Assembly (NCBI RefSeq): GCF_001039355.2
Contig: NW_019773813.1
Span: 1-43,965 of the forward strand
Source: Lingula anatina
Lineage: Eukaryota; Brachiopoda; Lingulata; Lingulida; Lingulidae
Reading direction: 5' to 3'
Length of the DNA stretch: 43,965 bases
Position numbers and translations under genes: made by a program. Under the pieces are notes generated by a model that did no database searches, had not been told where the DNA came from, and saw nothing but the letters and a program-made list of their open reading frames with translations. Shown in pieces: positions 11,273 through 21,887 of the stretch. Numbering within the stretch: position 1 is the stretch's first letter; each line of letters begins with the position of its first letter.

Positions 11273-13895
11273 TGGCTGTGCAAAATCAATAAAAGAGAAT
11301 ATAGCAGTAAAGATATAATTAACGCCATCTCTTGATATATGTTGGTTTATATATTAATATATTATTATATATTAATTCTATGGTTTATATATTAATTTAC
11401 AGAAAATCAGTGCTGGCATGGGTACCGTGTACTTGGTGGGTCGTATAGTGTATGCACTTGGTTATAATACTGGAGGTAAGGGCTTTATGCATAATTAAAG
11501 GTAAAGATATAACACATAAAATAAATTTGGATAAAATTTGATATAAAATTACTGGAGCTTTTCATCATTTTAAATAAGACAGAAAATTTCTGTTATAATC
11601 TTTCAGAATTGGAATTTTATATTCCATGAATAATAATTCAATTCTAAAAAAATTCCATGATGGATATAACATGAATTTCTTTTGTACAAGAGATAAATAA
11701 TATTTTCTTCCTTAGAAAAAGAAAAAAATGGAATATGTGACAACCTGATAGCATGTTTGTGTTATTTGGATAGTTAAAAGATAGATTTATATTTTAATCT
11801 GTCGTACAATGTGCTTTACTGTTTATTCCTAGATTGTTTTTTTTTTATTTAAAAAAAAAATTTTTTTTGAAAATATTGTAATCACCAGTAAATTTTCCCA
11901 CTATTAACTGTTATTTGTTTCTTATGGTAATTCAAGTATTTGAAAGCATGACATTATCAGCTGTTAAATTATTTGGTATTAATATTTATTTATTTATTTA
12001 TTTTTATTTTTTTGCTATCTCAATCTTAACAAACCACAGCATTAGACTTATTTTAGTTGAGGACATCATATGATATAGTCTATTGTAGCTTAAAGGGGGA
12101 CTAACATTTTTGTGAATCTTCACCAGTATTTAATTACTTATCAACTATAGCCCTGTTGATCAAAATTTTTTAATCCCACAAATTCTCCATTTAAGTGAGC
12201 ACTAATATGCACATGTAAGCTCCAAGTTAATATCTTCTGTTGTTGTTTTTGCTTGCACGGAGGATTTAGTTTTGCTTTTGACATTCTCATGGTGACTTTA
12301 TCCTGTAGATCCCGACAAGCGCAAACGTGGTGGATTCCTCCACATTGCAGAGTTGGTCATGCTTGGTAGCACAATTATGCTGGGGTATAACTTAATCAAA
12401 GACCATGGGATGTTTTGGAAACGTTAGTTATGTAAGTAACCACTTGGGCCTTTTCACATAAGTTCCAACTTTCTATCTTTGGCATTCCATCCATAGTGCT
12501 TTTGGTTGTAAATGTGGCCTAACTCTCCTTTACAAGTTTGCTTCCAACTGCATGGCTAGAAGTGTAACTGAGCATGCAATCTGTAGCTGGAGCTCTGTTT
12601 AGGTGATTCTCTTATGTGATAGCTGGGCTATTACACTGTCAATCCCTCAAAATGAAACACTGAAGATGGAATGCTGAGATAGAATGCATGGTATGAAAAT
12701 GCCTTTAGACAACCCTTTGGTTACAAAGGCTTCACTAAATATACTAACAATTCTTTTTTGGAGAGAGAATCTAGTCTGTCTCTGGATTTGGTCTATTGTT
12801 GGTAATTCAAATTTTTCTCAAAACAGATCCCACGAAACGTGTTGCAGGAGAAAGAATCTATGGATTCCCGCTTCTTATTTTGATTGGTAATACACTCTCA
12901 TTGGGATATCACTTGATTCACGAACAGGGATTCAACTGGCCTTTTAAAAATTGGTGGGTATTAGTCATAGATGGAACTGGAAAATAGAAAAACGCACAGG
13001 TCCTTTATGCTCTTAGGAAAAGAAAAAAAAGGAGGAAGTGCACTTGGTCTTAACTCATAATAATGTTGTTGAAGGGATAAAATGTGTTGGGGGGAGAAGG
13101 GGGGGGTGTAAGACGAGATCAACTGGAGACTGACAGGTACGTGCCAAAGGTAACTTGAAAGTTAAGGTTAATTTTTAGCTTTTTTCCCCTTTGTTTTTTT
13201 TTTGAAAAGGTGATGTACAGTAAGACTTGCTTTATCTGCTTTGAAAGAAGACTTCAAAAGTATTTCAAAGAAAATAATCTGTATGATAATGTTGAGCAGA
13301 AGCAATGAAATGAGGCCTGTCAGACAGATCATCCAAACTGTTAAAAATTACTGTGCTTCACCTTTATATATGACATAAATTTAGAGACCGGACCATTCGA
13401 GTAATCTTCTGCATGGAAACATAAAAAACAATTTAGTTGAAATGAGGTTACATTTTGCAGGAATGCTTGGCAAACCATAGTTATGCTGGTACCTGTGCTT
13501 TTTGTCTGAAGAATCTGTTGGCTTTGATGACTGCAGAAAGCATGCTTACCCTTCAGTGTACCCTGATTGATTTTCTTTTGTTATACCTTGGCAGTTGCTA
13601 AATAGTGACAAATCATTTTCTGAGCAGTTCGGTCATTAGTAAAGCCATTTTTCAGATCCAGGAAAAGGTGCTTTTTATCTGAAGAATTAGTTTGCTCCGA
13701 TTACAATGTTTTGTCAGTTGCTTGATAAGTGACAATCATCTTCTGAGCTGTTCAATCATTAAGAGTGCTGTTTTTTTAGACCCAGAGAAAGCGAAGAGAG
13801 GCTGTTTCTATGGTATTGCTCTAGTGGGACTGCTAGGGAATACTTTATCCCTAGCATATCACTTATTGCGCCCCAAGTGGCACACCTGCTGCTGA
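9875..13895 (+). CDS. MGST3: Microsomal glutathione S-transferase 3, with alternative last exons
   Basis: MAPEG-family integral membrane enzyme of the ER and outer mitochondrial membrane, with glutathione transferase, peroxidase or leukotriene C4 synthase-type activity. Constant coding exons: 9875-10000, 10443-10516, 10967-11024 and 11403-11475. These encode 109-110 residues including GLVVMTGAGSIF (first membrane helix), FNCIQRSHQN (family signature, glutathione-binding RAHQN-type motif), ENYPPFLMLLFLGG (second helix) and GRIVYALGY (third helix). The fourth helix is supplied by one of three alternative last exons at 12309, 12827 or 13780, all entered in the same phase and all starting D-P. 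Resulting lengths are 149, 163 and 148 residues, against about 152 in human. The start is the first ATG after the acceptor and matches the family's N-terminus. Confidence 0.93.
10042..10182. mobile_element. Foldback MITE with 8-base target duplication
   Basis: This 141-base element lies in the intron after the first coding exon of MGST3. The arms 10053-10078 and 10145-10170 are inverted copies with one mismatch (core AAGGTTCATTGGTCCGAA). Both ends read GGGG when viewed inward. The element is bracketed by GTTTTGCT at 10034-10041 and 10183-10190. Eight-base target duplications are typical of hAT transposons, so it is probably a hAT-derived non-autonomous element. Confidence 0.75.
10621..10842. 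mobile_element. Imperfect foldback element in MGST3 intron
   Basis: Left arm about 10621-10692 and right arm about 10768-10842 are diverged inverted copies. Shared blocks include CCTATC, CTAGCA, GGGGATTCTT and AAATTGC followed by TTCAGT. The loop between is about 75 bases. No clear target duplication was found, so the outer limits are approximate. Confidence 0.5.
11229..11268. repeat. TA dinucleotide microsatellite
   Basis: Uninterrupted TA run of about 40 bases in the intron between MGST3 coding exons 3 and 4, with further TA-rich sequence at 11335-11400. Confidence 0.9.
11476..12308 (+). other. MGST3 intron before the alternative exons
   Basis: AT-rich, with several homopolymer and TTTA-repeat tracts (about 11836-11870 and 11983-12012). 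No exon or transposon end was recognised. Confidence 0.5.
12309..12427 (+). CDS. MGST3: MGST3 alternative last coding exon A
   Basis: Acceptor TGTAG at 12304-12308. Entered in phase 1, giving DPDKRKRGGF and then a hydrophobic helix (IAELVMLGSTIMLGYNLI). It ends HGMFWKR followed by TAG at 12425. A good donor (GTAAGT) follows only seven bases after the stop, so the transcript may be spliced further in its 3' UTR. This version lacks the C-terminal cysteine pair of exon C. Confidence 0.85.
12827..12987 (+). CDS. MGST3: MGST3 alternative last coding exon B
   Basis: Acceptor AACAG at 12822-12826, same entry phase. It begins DPTKRVAGER, then a helix ending LIGNTLSLGYHLI, then a longer aromatic tail (NWPFKNWWVLVIDGTGK) before TAG at 12985. 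The GNTLSL-YHL block is shared with exon C, so B and C are the closer pair. The longer C-terminus is unusual for the family. No polyadenylation signal was seen close behind it. Confidence 0.85.
12988..13570 (+). other. Sequence between alternative exons B and C
   Basis: Non-coding, with G-rich runs near 13088-13108. A block at about 13494-13535 (TGTGCTTTTTGTCTGAAGAATCTG and following) resembles 13668-13705, so it is probably another remnant of the tandem-duplicated unit described downstream. Confidence 0.45.
13656..13690 (+). pseudogene. Decayed or very short fourth MGST3 terminal exon
   Basis: After a TTTTTCAG acceptor, phase-1 entry reads DPGKGAFYLKN and then stops (TAG 13688-13690). The upstream intron end (about 13580-13655) aligns with that of exon C (about 13705-13779): both carry CAGTTGCT, AAGTGACAA/TAGTGACAA and TTCTGAGC followed by GTTC. 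It is therefore a tandem copy of the exon C unit that has lost its membrane helix. It could still be spliced in to give a truncated enzyme. Confidence 0.6.
13780..13895 (+). CDS. MGST3: MGST3 alternative last coding exon C
   Basis: Acceptor TTTTTTTAG at 13779, same entry phase. It encodes DPEKAKRGCFYGIALVGLLG, then NTLSLAYHLL, and ends KWHTCC before TGA at 13893. The helix and the closing Cys-Cys pair match the vertebrate MGST3 C-terminus (which ends in Cys-Cys-His), so this is the canonical version. A GTGGGT donor directly after the stop region (13902) could lead to a 3' UTR exon, for example after the TTTTCAG at 14887. Confidence 0.9.
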
Positions 13896-15770
13896 GCTAG
13901 GTGGGTTGTACAGTTTGATGAAAGTCATATTTTTATGAGTTTGATGAATTAGGTATAGGGTGTTTAAAAATAATCTACCCATTTTGAAATTTTAAAAACT
14001 GTGAAACTTACTATAGGTAACTGAGAAGCTTAAACAAAAGTACATCAGTGTGTAGGGCACACCTGAAATTTTTTCTTACAACCAGTTCTTCAAACAGTTT
14101 TCTCCTGCTTTGCCTTCATCAACTCTTGGAATTTTTGAAAATTTTCCAAATTACAATACTGTTAATCCTGTCTTTATGGTAACCACAGAGAAAAGGACCC
14201 ACATTTCATATCTGATCTGCAAATTGACATGCTTTAACTTGGATTTCTTTTTTTTTTTTACTATTTCAAAATGGGCATTTTATTTTATTTGTTGTTTTTA
14301 TTGAACACGCTGGAATTTGATGTCAGGTTGATTTGGTCAGATTAGGATAGATCTGTCACGAGTAAGAGTGTTGGTCTTCTAGTTGTAATTGCTGCAGATA
14401 ATGTTGTTGGAAAGTGAAAGTTAAGGTAAAACTTTTAGGAGGCCTGTTAAATGAAATCGGTTTTTAAAAAGTCAGGCATTCGGTGACTATTTAGAGGAAG
14501 AACCCTAGGAGGTAAGAGATTTAATATGGACTAGTTACATTGCTGGTTTTAAGTAATAAATGTTCTGAACAGCAAAAATTCTTCCTAGGATCCATTGAGG
14601 ATTCTTGTGTGTTTGGTAAGAGAAATTTTAGGTAATTGTTAATAATTGTTTTGCCAAGTATATATAATTAAATTTAAAGCAAATTTTAAAATCTAGTTAT
14701 ACAAAGGTGACCACATAATACATGTAACTTCATGATGTTAACTTTCAAAACTTGAAATGGAAATCAGATAATTTAGTTTCCCCTTTGTGTTCATTTTCAC
14801 ACTTTTGATGGATCGCATAGGAAATTAAAAAAATAAATTAACAATATAATTTTGATTTTAAATTGAATTTTTATATTATTTTTTCAGAGGATCATGCTGT
14901 TTTTTTGCAGAAGAACACAGCAAGGGTTGGATTTGTAGACTTACGCTAGACTTAATCATTCCAACAGAAGACTGACATACAGGAAGGCATTTTATTTAAA
15001 ATACAAACATGACGAACAAATACCAGTTTCATTTTGCTGAAAGAAATACTTCAAGTAAAAGGACAAGCCCATAGGCAGCTTGTTACAAAATGGCTAAATG
15101 TTTTAAAAGCTCAGCCTCCTAATTAATAATTTTAAAGATTACCAAAACGCGACAGGCTTTATCAAGATGTATGTTGTCTTTTCTACATATTGCAGTGCAG
15201 AGTGCATGCTTTTCTTTTAGTTAAAATAGGCTTTTGCCATTAGAAATAAAGTAACATTTACTTGCATTCTGCATTGAATGTCCTTTGGAATTAAATGTGT
15301 TCATTATTGTGATAATTTGGAGTTTTGCCAATCATGATGCAAGTTTAAATTTAAAAAAAAAATTCCACTTTAACTGCTTTTCTCATCAAGTACTGACTAA
15401 AGTGTGATTCTCCATGTGGTGTTTGTTTCATATATCATCAGCTAATGTTCATTTAACAACCTTTGTACGTTTTCATAGTGATATAGTAAATCATAGTAAT
15501 AAAATTTTACTGTCCCAGATTTGTCATTCGAAAGGACCAGAAGAATAAAAAGTACACTAAAGAGGCATAACGTGAAATCTTATCAAAATCTGATTTTCAA
15601 TTTTAATTAGAAAAGTAAGCCAGTGACTAGATTATTGCAACACCAAAATTCATTTGGACTTTTGGGATGTAAAAATGAGTTAAGAGTGTGTGTCAATTAT
15701 ATTTTACAGATTGCAACTGTACTTTTAAGTTTTGTGCTAACAATCTACAAATGTTATTCTTGCGAGGATT
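13896..15770 (+). other. MGST3 3' region, non-coding
   Basis: No coding exon supported. Candidate poly(A) signals (AATAAA) occur at about 15245, 15500 and 15545. A possible UTR exon begins after the pyrimidine-rich acceptor at 14887. The MGST3 and NAA25 transcripts converge in this part of the window. Confidence 0.45.
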
Positions 15771-16218
15771 TTTTCTATTTTAAAGCATTGAACTGAAGAA
15801 GTTAATCATTTATAGGTTTCACAATAAGGTTGAAAATCTTATAAACTAAGAGGTATGTTTTCATTTGAATCTTGTTCTTGAGATAAACTACCGACTCCCA
15901 AAACATCTAAGCTCTTGGAGTTTATTGCAGTTTCACATCACGTAAGCTTGTTTAGAATTACAACTCAATTTATCATGCATTTCAATGGCATTAAAAAAGA
16001 CTAAAGTCTATTTATCAAGTGGGTAAAGTGAGTGAATTATGAAAATCTCCCACATCCTTCATCTTCAAGGAAAGGCAAAAACCTACCCCTCTATAATTTA
16101 AGAAACAAATTGTACATGTAAAATTTATCTATAGAAAACTTAAAGCATTACTCTGTGAATGCTAAACAAGACTGATGGAGATGGCATGAGCATGCTTTGT
16201 TCCTTGGGGACCTCTTCA

Positions 16219-18327
16219 TCATAGTTTAAGTGCATGTAAATATTTGATCTTGTGTTGAAGATATTGTGAAAGTTCTTTGGCAGACTGTTGGTAACTGGCT
16301 TGGATTTTCTTCCACACGTCCGTCTTGATACTGTCTTCATGCTGAAAGAATGCCAAAACATGTTTCCCTGTTTACAAAACAACTGGGATTGCAAGGTAAT
16401 TTACACTTATGTAGAAACTTTCAGTTCATGAAATTTATCAAAAATAAATTCATGTTAAAAAAAAAATGCAAACTTTCTAACATACTGATAAAAAAATTAC
16501 ACAACAGACTATTAGTGGAACTGAACACCCAGCAAGTTGACCTCTTTGGCATTACCTACCGTTTGCTGCAAAGAATCTGCAAGCTTGAAAGATTGCACTT
16601 CCAAAGACAATATTTGTGCATCTACTCCCTGGATGACTTTGTGAAATTCTTCAGTGCAGTGTTCCACTTTTTGGACAACTGTGTTAAAATGATCAAAAGT
16701 TGCAGGCTGAAATTGTAAAAAAAAGCTGTTCAAAGCAAAAGCAAGATAAATGCAGTATAAATTCTCTTTTATGGATTCAAATTCATGAAACAAATCCAAC
16801 AAATATTTTGGTGTTACCACATCAGTGAGAAGTCACAAAACCCAACTATTTGTACCAATAAAAATAATACCTGAATAAATGAGCACATTAAAAATGGGAA
16901 CATTTTTCCTTACTTTAAATTTGAAGAGAAAAATATCTTTTGTAAAAGCTGCAGAAGTGTCTCAATCACTTATTTGGCTAACATCTAACACACGTTTCTT
17001 AACCCACACAGTATGAGGCATATTTACCAGTACAACTGTTCCTGGGTTTTTCTTCTTCTTTTTCTTTGTAAGTGAAGTTTTCCATGGCTTGAGCATTTTA
17101 TTGCACACACCCAATAAAACTGATAGGTAAGCTAGTGTCTGAAATTCAGTAATATAGCCAGATTGTTACTGTGTCCATTTTACAACTATCACTTCAGCAT
17201 CTATGCTGTTTTTAAATACCTAAAACAATTACATTAAACCATCATTTCTATAAATTCCTACTAATACTTTGTTTGAAAGTGAATATAATATAAAGTTAAT
17301 ACAGTGACATCTTTCAATATAAAATGGTATCACTTCTCAGTTTTATTGTTTCCCTTCACCTCAGCAAGGAGACCCCATTTCTCCAGCAGGTCAGCTTGGA
17401 GGTCTCCAGTCACATCATCTATAACAGACTGGGACTGGGATTGCAACAGTGCTGAAATATAGGGATTTCATACATGAGAAATCTTGCAGAAAAAAAAATT
17501 CAAGAATTGTGTATGGATTCACATAAATGAGTATGGAGTAAGAAACCTGTCACAGCAAACAGTTCTAATTGACCATTGTAGAACATTCTGCCAACAAAGA
17601 GCACGACATTGACTGGAATTCCATTAAAATCTTAGATTCTGAGCAGTCTGTAGTCCTCCCCAAAATTATTCAATGCCATTAATAAACAGAGACAGGGAGG
17701 TTAATTTGCCAGATGTCTATAACAGCTTGCCACCTTGCTCTCAATTAGTAATGTCTATATGTTTTTGTACAGAACTTAGATTCCAATACCATACTTCTGA
17801 AACTTTTGTCCAGTTTTCAAAGTTTAACTTTGCTACTTATTTACAATTGTATAAATACTAACAAGGGATCAATAATAATTTGTATAATAATAACTAGTGT
17901 TTTCATACCTTGAATCGTTTCATGCACAGATGCCAACTGCTGCTCTTTCTCAGGGTCTCCTTTATCTGAAAATTAAGAACAAAATATAGCTCTCATTATG
18001 CTTGAAACGTCATGCCTGGTTTGTTAAAATGGCATTCAAAAAGCATTTGGTTTTATTATTACACTTAAAACAATAAGGAGTAGAGCCCCGAAGTTTGCAA
18101 AACTGGAAATTCTGTAATGTGTGACATACATATGAACAAAAATAAGGAGAATCTGGAAAAAAGGGATACTTTGGGTAACCAATTTTAGAGTTAGATATCT
18201 TACCTGACTTTTCTTCATATTGTTTCCGCACATAGAGTACATTGTCCACCATGGTCACAAACAGCTGACCATGTCCTCCTTGTAGATAAGCTGATAACCT
18301 TGTTGGACAAGGACCTGAGAGGGGATA
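16219..18327 (-). other. NAA25: Second copy of the last six NAA25 exons
   Basis: Contains intact copies of the final six coding exons: 18204-18327, 17909-17965, 17360-17451, 17028-17138, 16560-16706 and 16219-16341. Lengths and splice sites equal those at 19283-21388, and all frames are open. One visible amino-acid difference is Phe here for Leu in the penultimate exon (VQSFKL against VQSLKL). It lacks exon 22 and everything upstream, so it is not a full gene. It should be treated as an allelic duplicate unless long reads show otherwise. Confidence 0.85.
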
Positions 18328-18776
18328 CTGAAATATAGCATTTCACACCATTTTATAAATATTTCAGAATATAAAACTAGGAGCTGCTCAATGAAAAAAG
18401 AATCATTTCTAAAGAGATAAAAAAATACCTTTACCAAAAAAGCACAACATTTCAACCCTTCTTCAAAGGCCCTTGATCATGTGACTGACCCTAAGATGAA
18501 ATGGCATCAAGTGTATAAGCTCACATCATCTAAAAGTCATGTGCTCGAGACCCACTGATGAAGGTTTGAAACGTCATGGGTTAAAACCTGTTGTCTCATT
18601 AGAAATAATTTACCTGTTTAATCATCATTAGTTACAAGAAACAATGGAAAACTTATTTCACCCTGTAGCTGCTCATGGTTGCTTGTATTTTTTATAAAAA
18701 AAATTATCCAACATATGATACTCCAATGCAGAATGTGGCACTACCTGTAGCTATTACTTTTACCACTTTCTGCTGT

Positions 18777-18780
<4 letters not shown>

Positions 18781-18831
<51 letters not shown>
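18781..18831. repeat. GA microsatellite at contig join
   Basis: About 25 GA units ending at the single N (18832). The matching tract in the other copy is 21859-21904 and is interrupted (AGTAAGAG). An open frame through this run is merely Glu-Arg repetition and is not a gene. Confidence 0.95.
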
Positions 18832-18832
18832 N
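18832..18832. other. Single N: assembly junction
   Basis: Placeholder base between the two copies of the 3-kb block. Confidence 0.95.
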
Positions 18833-21800
18833 TCTTTTCTATTTTAAAGCATTGAACTGAAGAAGTTAATCATTTATAGGTTTCACAATAAGGTTGAAAA
18901 TCTTATAAACTAAGAGGTATATTTTCATTTGAATCTTGTTCTTGAGATAAACTACCGACTCCCAAAACATCTAAGCTCTTGGAGTTTATTGCAGTTTCAC
19001 ATCACGTAAGCTTGTTTAGAATTACAACTCAATTTATCATGCATTTCAATGGCATTAAAAAAGACTAAAGTCTATTTATCAAGTGGGTAAAGTGAGTGAA
19101 TTATGAAAATCTCCCACATCCTTCATCTTCAAGGTAAGGCAAAAACCTACCCCTCTATAATTTAAGAAACAAATTGTACATGTAAAATTTATCTATAGAA
19201 AACCTTAAGCATTACTCTGTGAATGCTTAACAAGACTGATGGAGATGGCATGAGCATGCTTTGTTCCTTGGGGACCTCTTCATCATAGTTTAAGTGCATG
19301 TAAATATTTGATCTTGTGTTGAAGATATTGTGAAAGTTCTTTGGCAGACTGTTGGTAACTGGCTTGGATTTTCTTCCACACGTCCGTCTTGATACTGTCT
19401 TCATGCTGAAAGAATGCCAAAACATGTTTCCCTGTTTACAAAACAACTGGGATTGCAAGGTAATTTACACTTATGTAGAAACTTTCAGTTCATGAAATTT
19501 ATCAAAAATAAATTCATGTTAAAAGAAAAATGCAAACTTTCTAACATACTGATAAAAAAATTACACAACAGACTATTAGTGGAACTGAACACCCAGCAAG
19601 TTGACCTCTTTGGCATTACCTACCGTTTGCTGCAAAGAATCTGCAAGCTTGAGAGATTGCACTTCCAAAGACAATATTTGTGCATCTACTCCCTGGATGA
19701 CTTTGTGAAATTCTTCAGTGCAGTGTTCCACTTTTTGGACAACTGTGTTAAAATGATCAAAAGTTGCAGGCTGAAATTGTAAAAAAAGCTGTTCAAAGCA
19801 AAAGCAAGATAAATGCAGTATAAATTCTCTTTTATGGATTCAAATTCATGAAACAAATCCAACAAATATTTTGGTGTTACCACATCAGTGAGAAGTCACA
19901 AAACCCAACTATTTGTACCAATAAAAATAATACCTGAATAAATGAGCACATTAAAAATGGGAACATTTTTCCTTACTTTAAATTTGAAGAGAAAAATATC
20001 TTTTGTAAAAGCTGCAGAAGTGTCTCAATCACTTATTTGGCTAACATCTAACACACGTTTCTTAACCCACAGTATGAGGCATATTTACCAGTACAACTGT
20101 TCCTGGGTTTTTCTTCTTCTTTTTCTTTGTAAGTGAAGTTTTCCATGGCTTGAGCATTTTATTGCACACACCCAATAAAACTGATAGGTAAGCTAGTGTC
20201 TGAAATTCAGTAATATAGCCAGATTGTTACTGTGTCCATTTTACAACCATCACTTCAACATCTATGCTGTTTTTGAATACCTAAAACAATTACTGTAACA
20301 TTAAACCATCATTTCTATAAATTTCTACTAATACCTTGTTTGAAAGTGAATATAATATGTTAATACAGTGACATCTTTCAATATAAAATGGTATCACTTC
20401 TCAATTTTATTGTTTCCCCTCACCTCAGCAAGGAGACCCCATTTCTCCAGCAGGTCAGCTTGGAGGTCTCCAGTCACATCATCTATAACAGACTGGGACT
20501 GGGATTGCAACAGTGCTGAAATATAGGGATTTCATACATAACAAATCTTGCAGAAAAATAATTATCAAGAATTGTGTATGGATTCACATACTGAGTAAGA
20601 AACCTGTTACGGCAAACAGTTCTAACTGACCATTGTGGAACATTCTGCCAACAAAGACCACGACATTGACTGGAATTCCATTAAAATCTTAGATTCTGAG
20701 CAGTCTGTAGTCCTCCCCCCAAAATATTCATAGCCATTAATAAACAGAGACAGGGAGGTTTATTTGCCAGATGTCTATAACAGCTTGCCACCTTGCTCTC
20801 AATTAGCAATGTCTATATGTTTTTGTACAGAACTTAGATTCCAATACCATACTTCTGAAACTTTTGTCCAGTTTTCAAAGTTTAACTTTGCTACTTATTT
20901 ACAATTGTATAAATACTAACAAGGGATCAATAATAATTTGTATAATAATAATAACTAGTGTTTTCATACCTTGAATCGTTTCATGCACAGATGCCAACTG
21001 CTGCTCTTTCTCAGGGTCTCCTTTATCTGAAAATTAAGAACAAAATATAGTTCTCATTATGCTTGAAACGTCATGCCTGGTTTGTTAAAATGGCATTCAA
21101 AAAGCATTTGATTTTATTTTTACACTCAAAACAATAAGGAGTAGAGCCCCGAAGTTTGCAAAACTGGAAATTCTGTAATGTGTGACATACATATCAACAA
21201 AAATAAGGAGAATCTGGAAAAAAGGGATACTTTGGGTAACCAATTTTAGAGTTAGATATCTTACCTGACTTTTCTTCATATTGTTTCCGCACATAGAGTA
21301 CATTGTCCACCATGGTCACAAACAGCTGACCATGTCCTCCTTGTAGATAAGCTGATAACCTTGTTGGACAAGGACCTGAGAGGGGATACTGAAACATAGC
21401 ATTTCACACCATTTTATAAGTATTTCAGAATATAAAACTAGGAGCTGCTCAATGAAAAAAAGGAAATCATTTCTAAAAAGATAAAAAAATACCTTTACCA
21501 AAAAAGCACAACATTTCAACCCTTCTTCAAAGGCCCTTGATCATGTGACTGACCCTAAGACGAAATGGCATCAAGTGTATAAGCTCACATCATCTAAAAG
21601 TCATGTGCTCGAGACCCACTGATGAAGGTTTGAAACATCATGCCTCATGGGTTAAAACATGTTGTCTCATTAGAAATAATTTACCTCTTTAAGCATCATT
21701 AGTTACAAGTAACAATGGAAAACTTATTTCACCCTGTAGCTGCTCATGGTCGCTTGTATCTTTTATAAAAAAAAAATTATCCAACATATGATACTCCAAT

Positions 21801-21855
21801 GCAGCATGTGGCATTACCTGTAGCTATTACTTTTACCATTTTCTGCTGTCCCAAG

Positions 21856-21860
<5 letters not shown>
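18833..21860. repeat. Duplicated block, copy B
   Basis: Partner of 15773-18831. This copy is continuous with the rest of NAA25 on its right side, so its exons are used for the gene model. Confidence 0.85.

Positions 21861-21887
<27 letters not shown>

Larger units (their letters stand above)
15773..18831. repeat. Duplicated block, copy A (likely unmerged allele)
   Basis: About 3.06 kb nearly identical, introns included, to 18833-21860. Differences are scattered substitutions and small indels of the kind expected between two alleles. It ends in a GA microsatellite (18781-18831) directly followed by a single N. The simplest reading is a contig end carrying one haplotype, joined to a contig carrying the other. 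Confidence 0.85.

Noticed and set aside
14887-14949. Fifth MGST3 terminal coding exon
   Set aside because: The acceptor is good, but the frame lacks the Asp-Pro start and any membrane helix; more likely 3' UTR.
16140-16394. Minus-strand 84-residue frame in copy A (and its twin at 19189-19458)
   Set aside because: Wrong frame across the last NAA25 exon; the correct frame ends KIKYLHALKL with a stop at 16219.
16350-16718. Plus-strand 122-residue frame repeated in both copies
   Set aside because: Antisense of NAA25 exon 27 plus intron; repeated only because the block is duplicated.
18675-18860. Open frame rich in Glu-Arg repeats
   Set aside because: It is translation of a GA microsatellite running into the N; not a protein.
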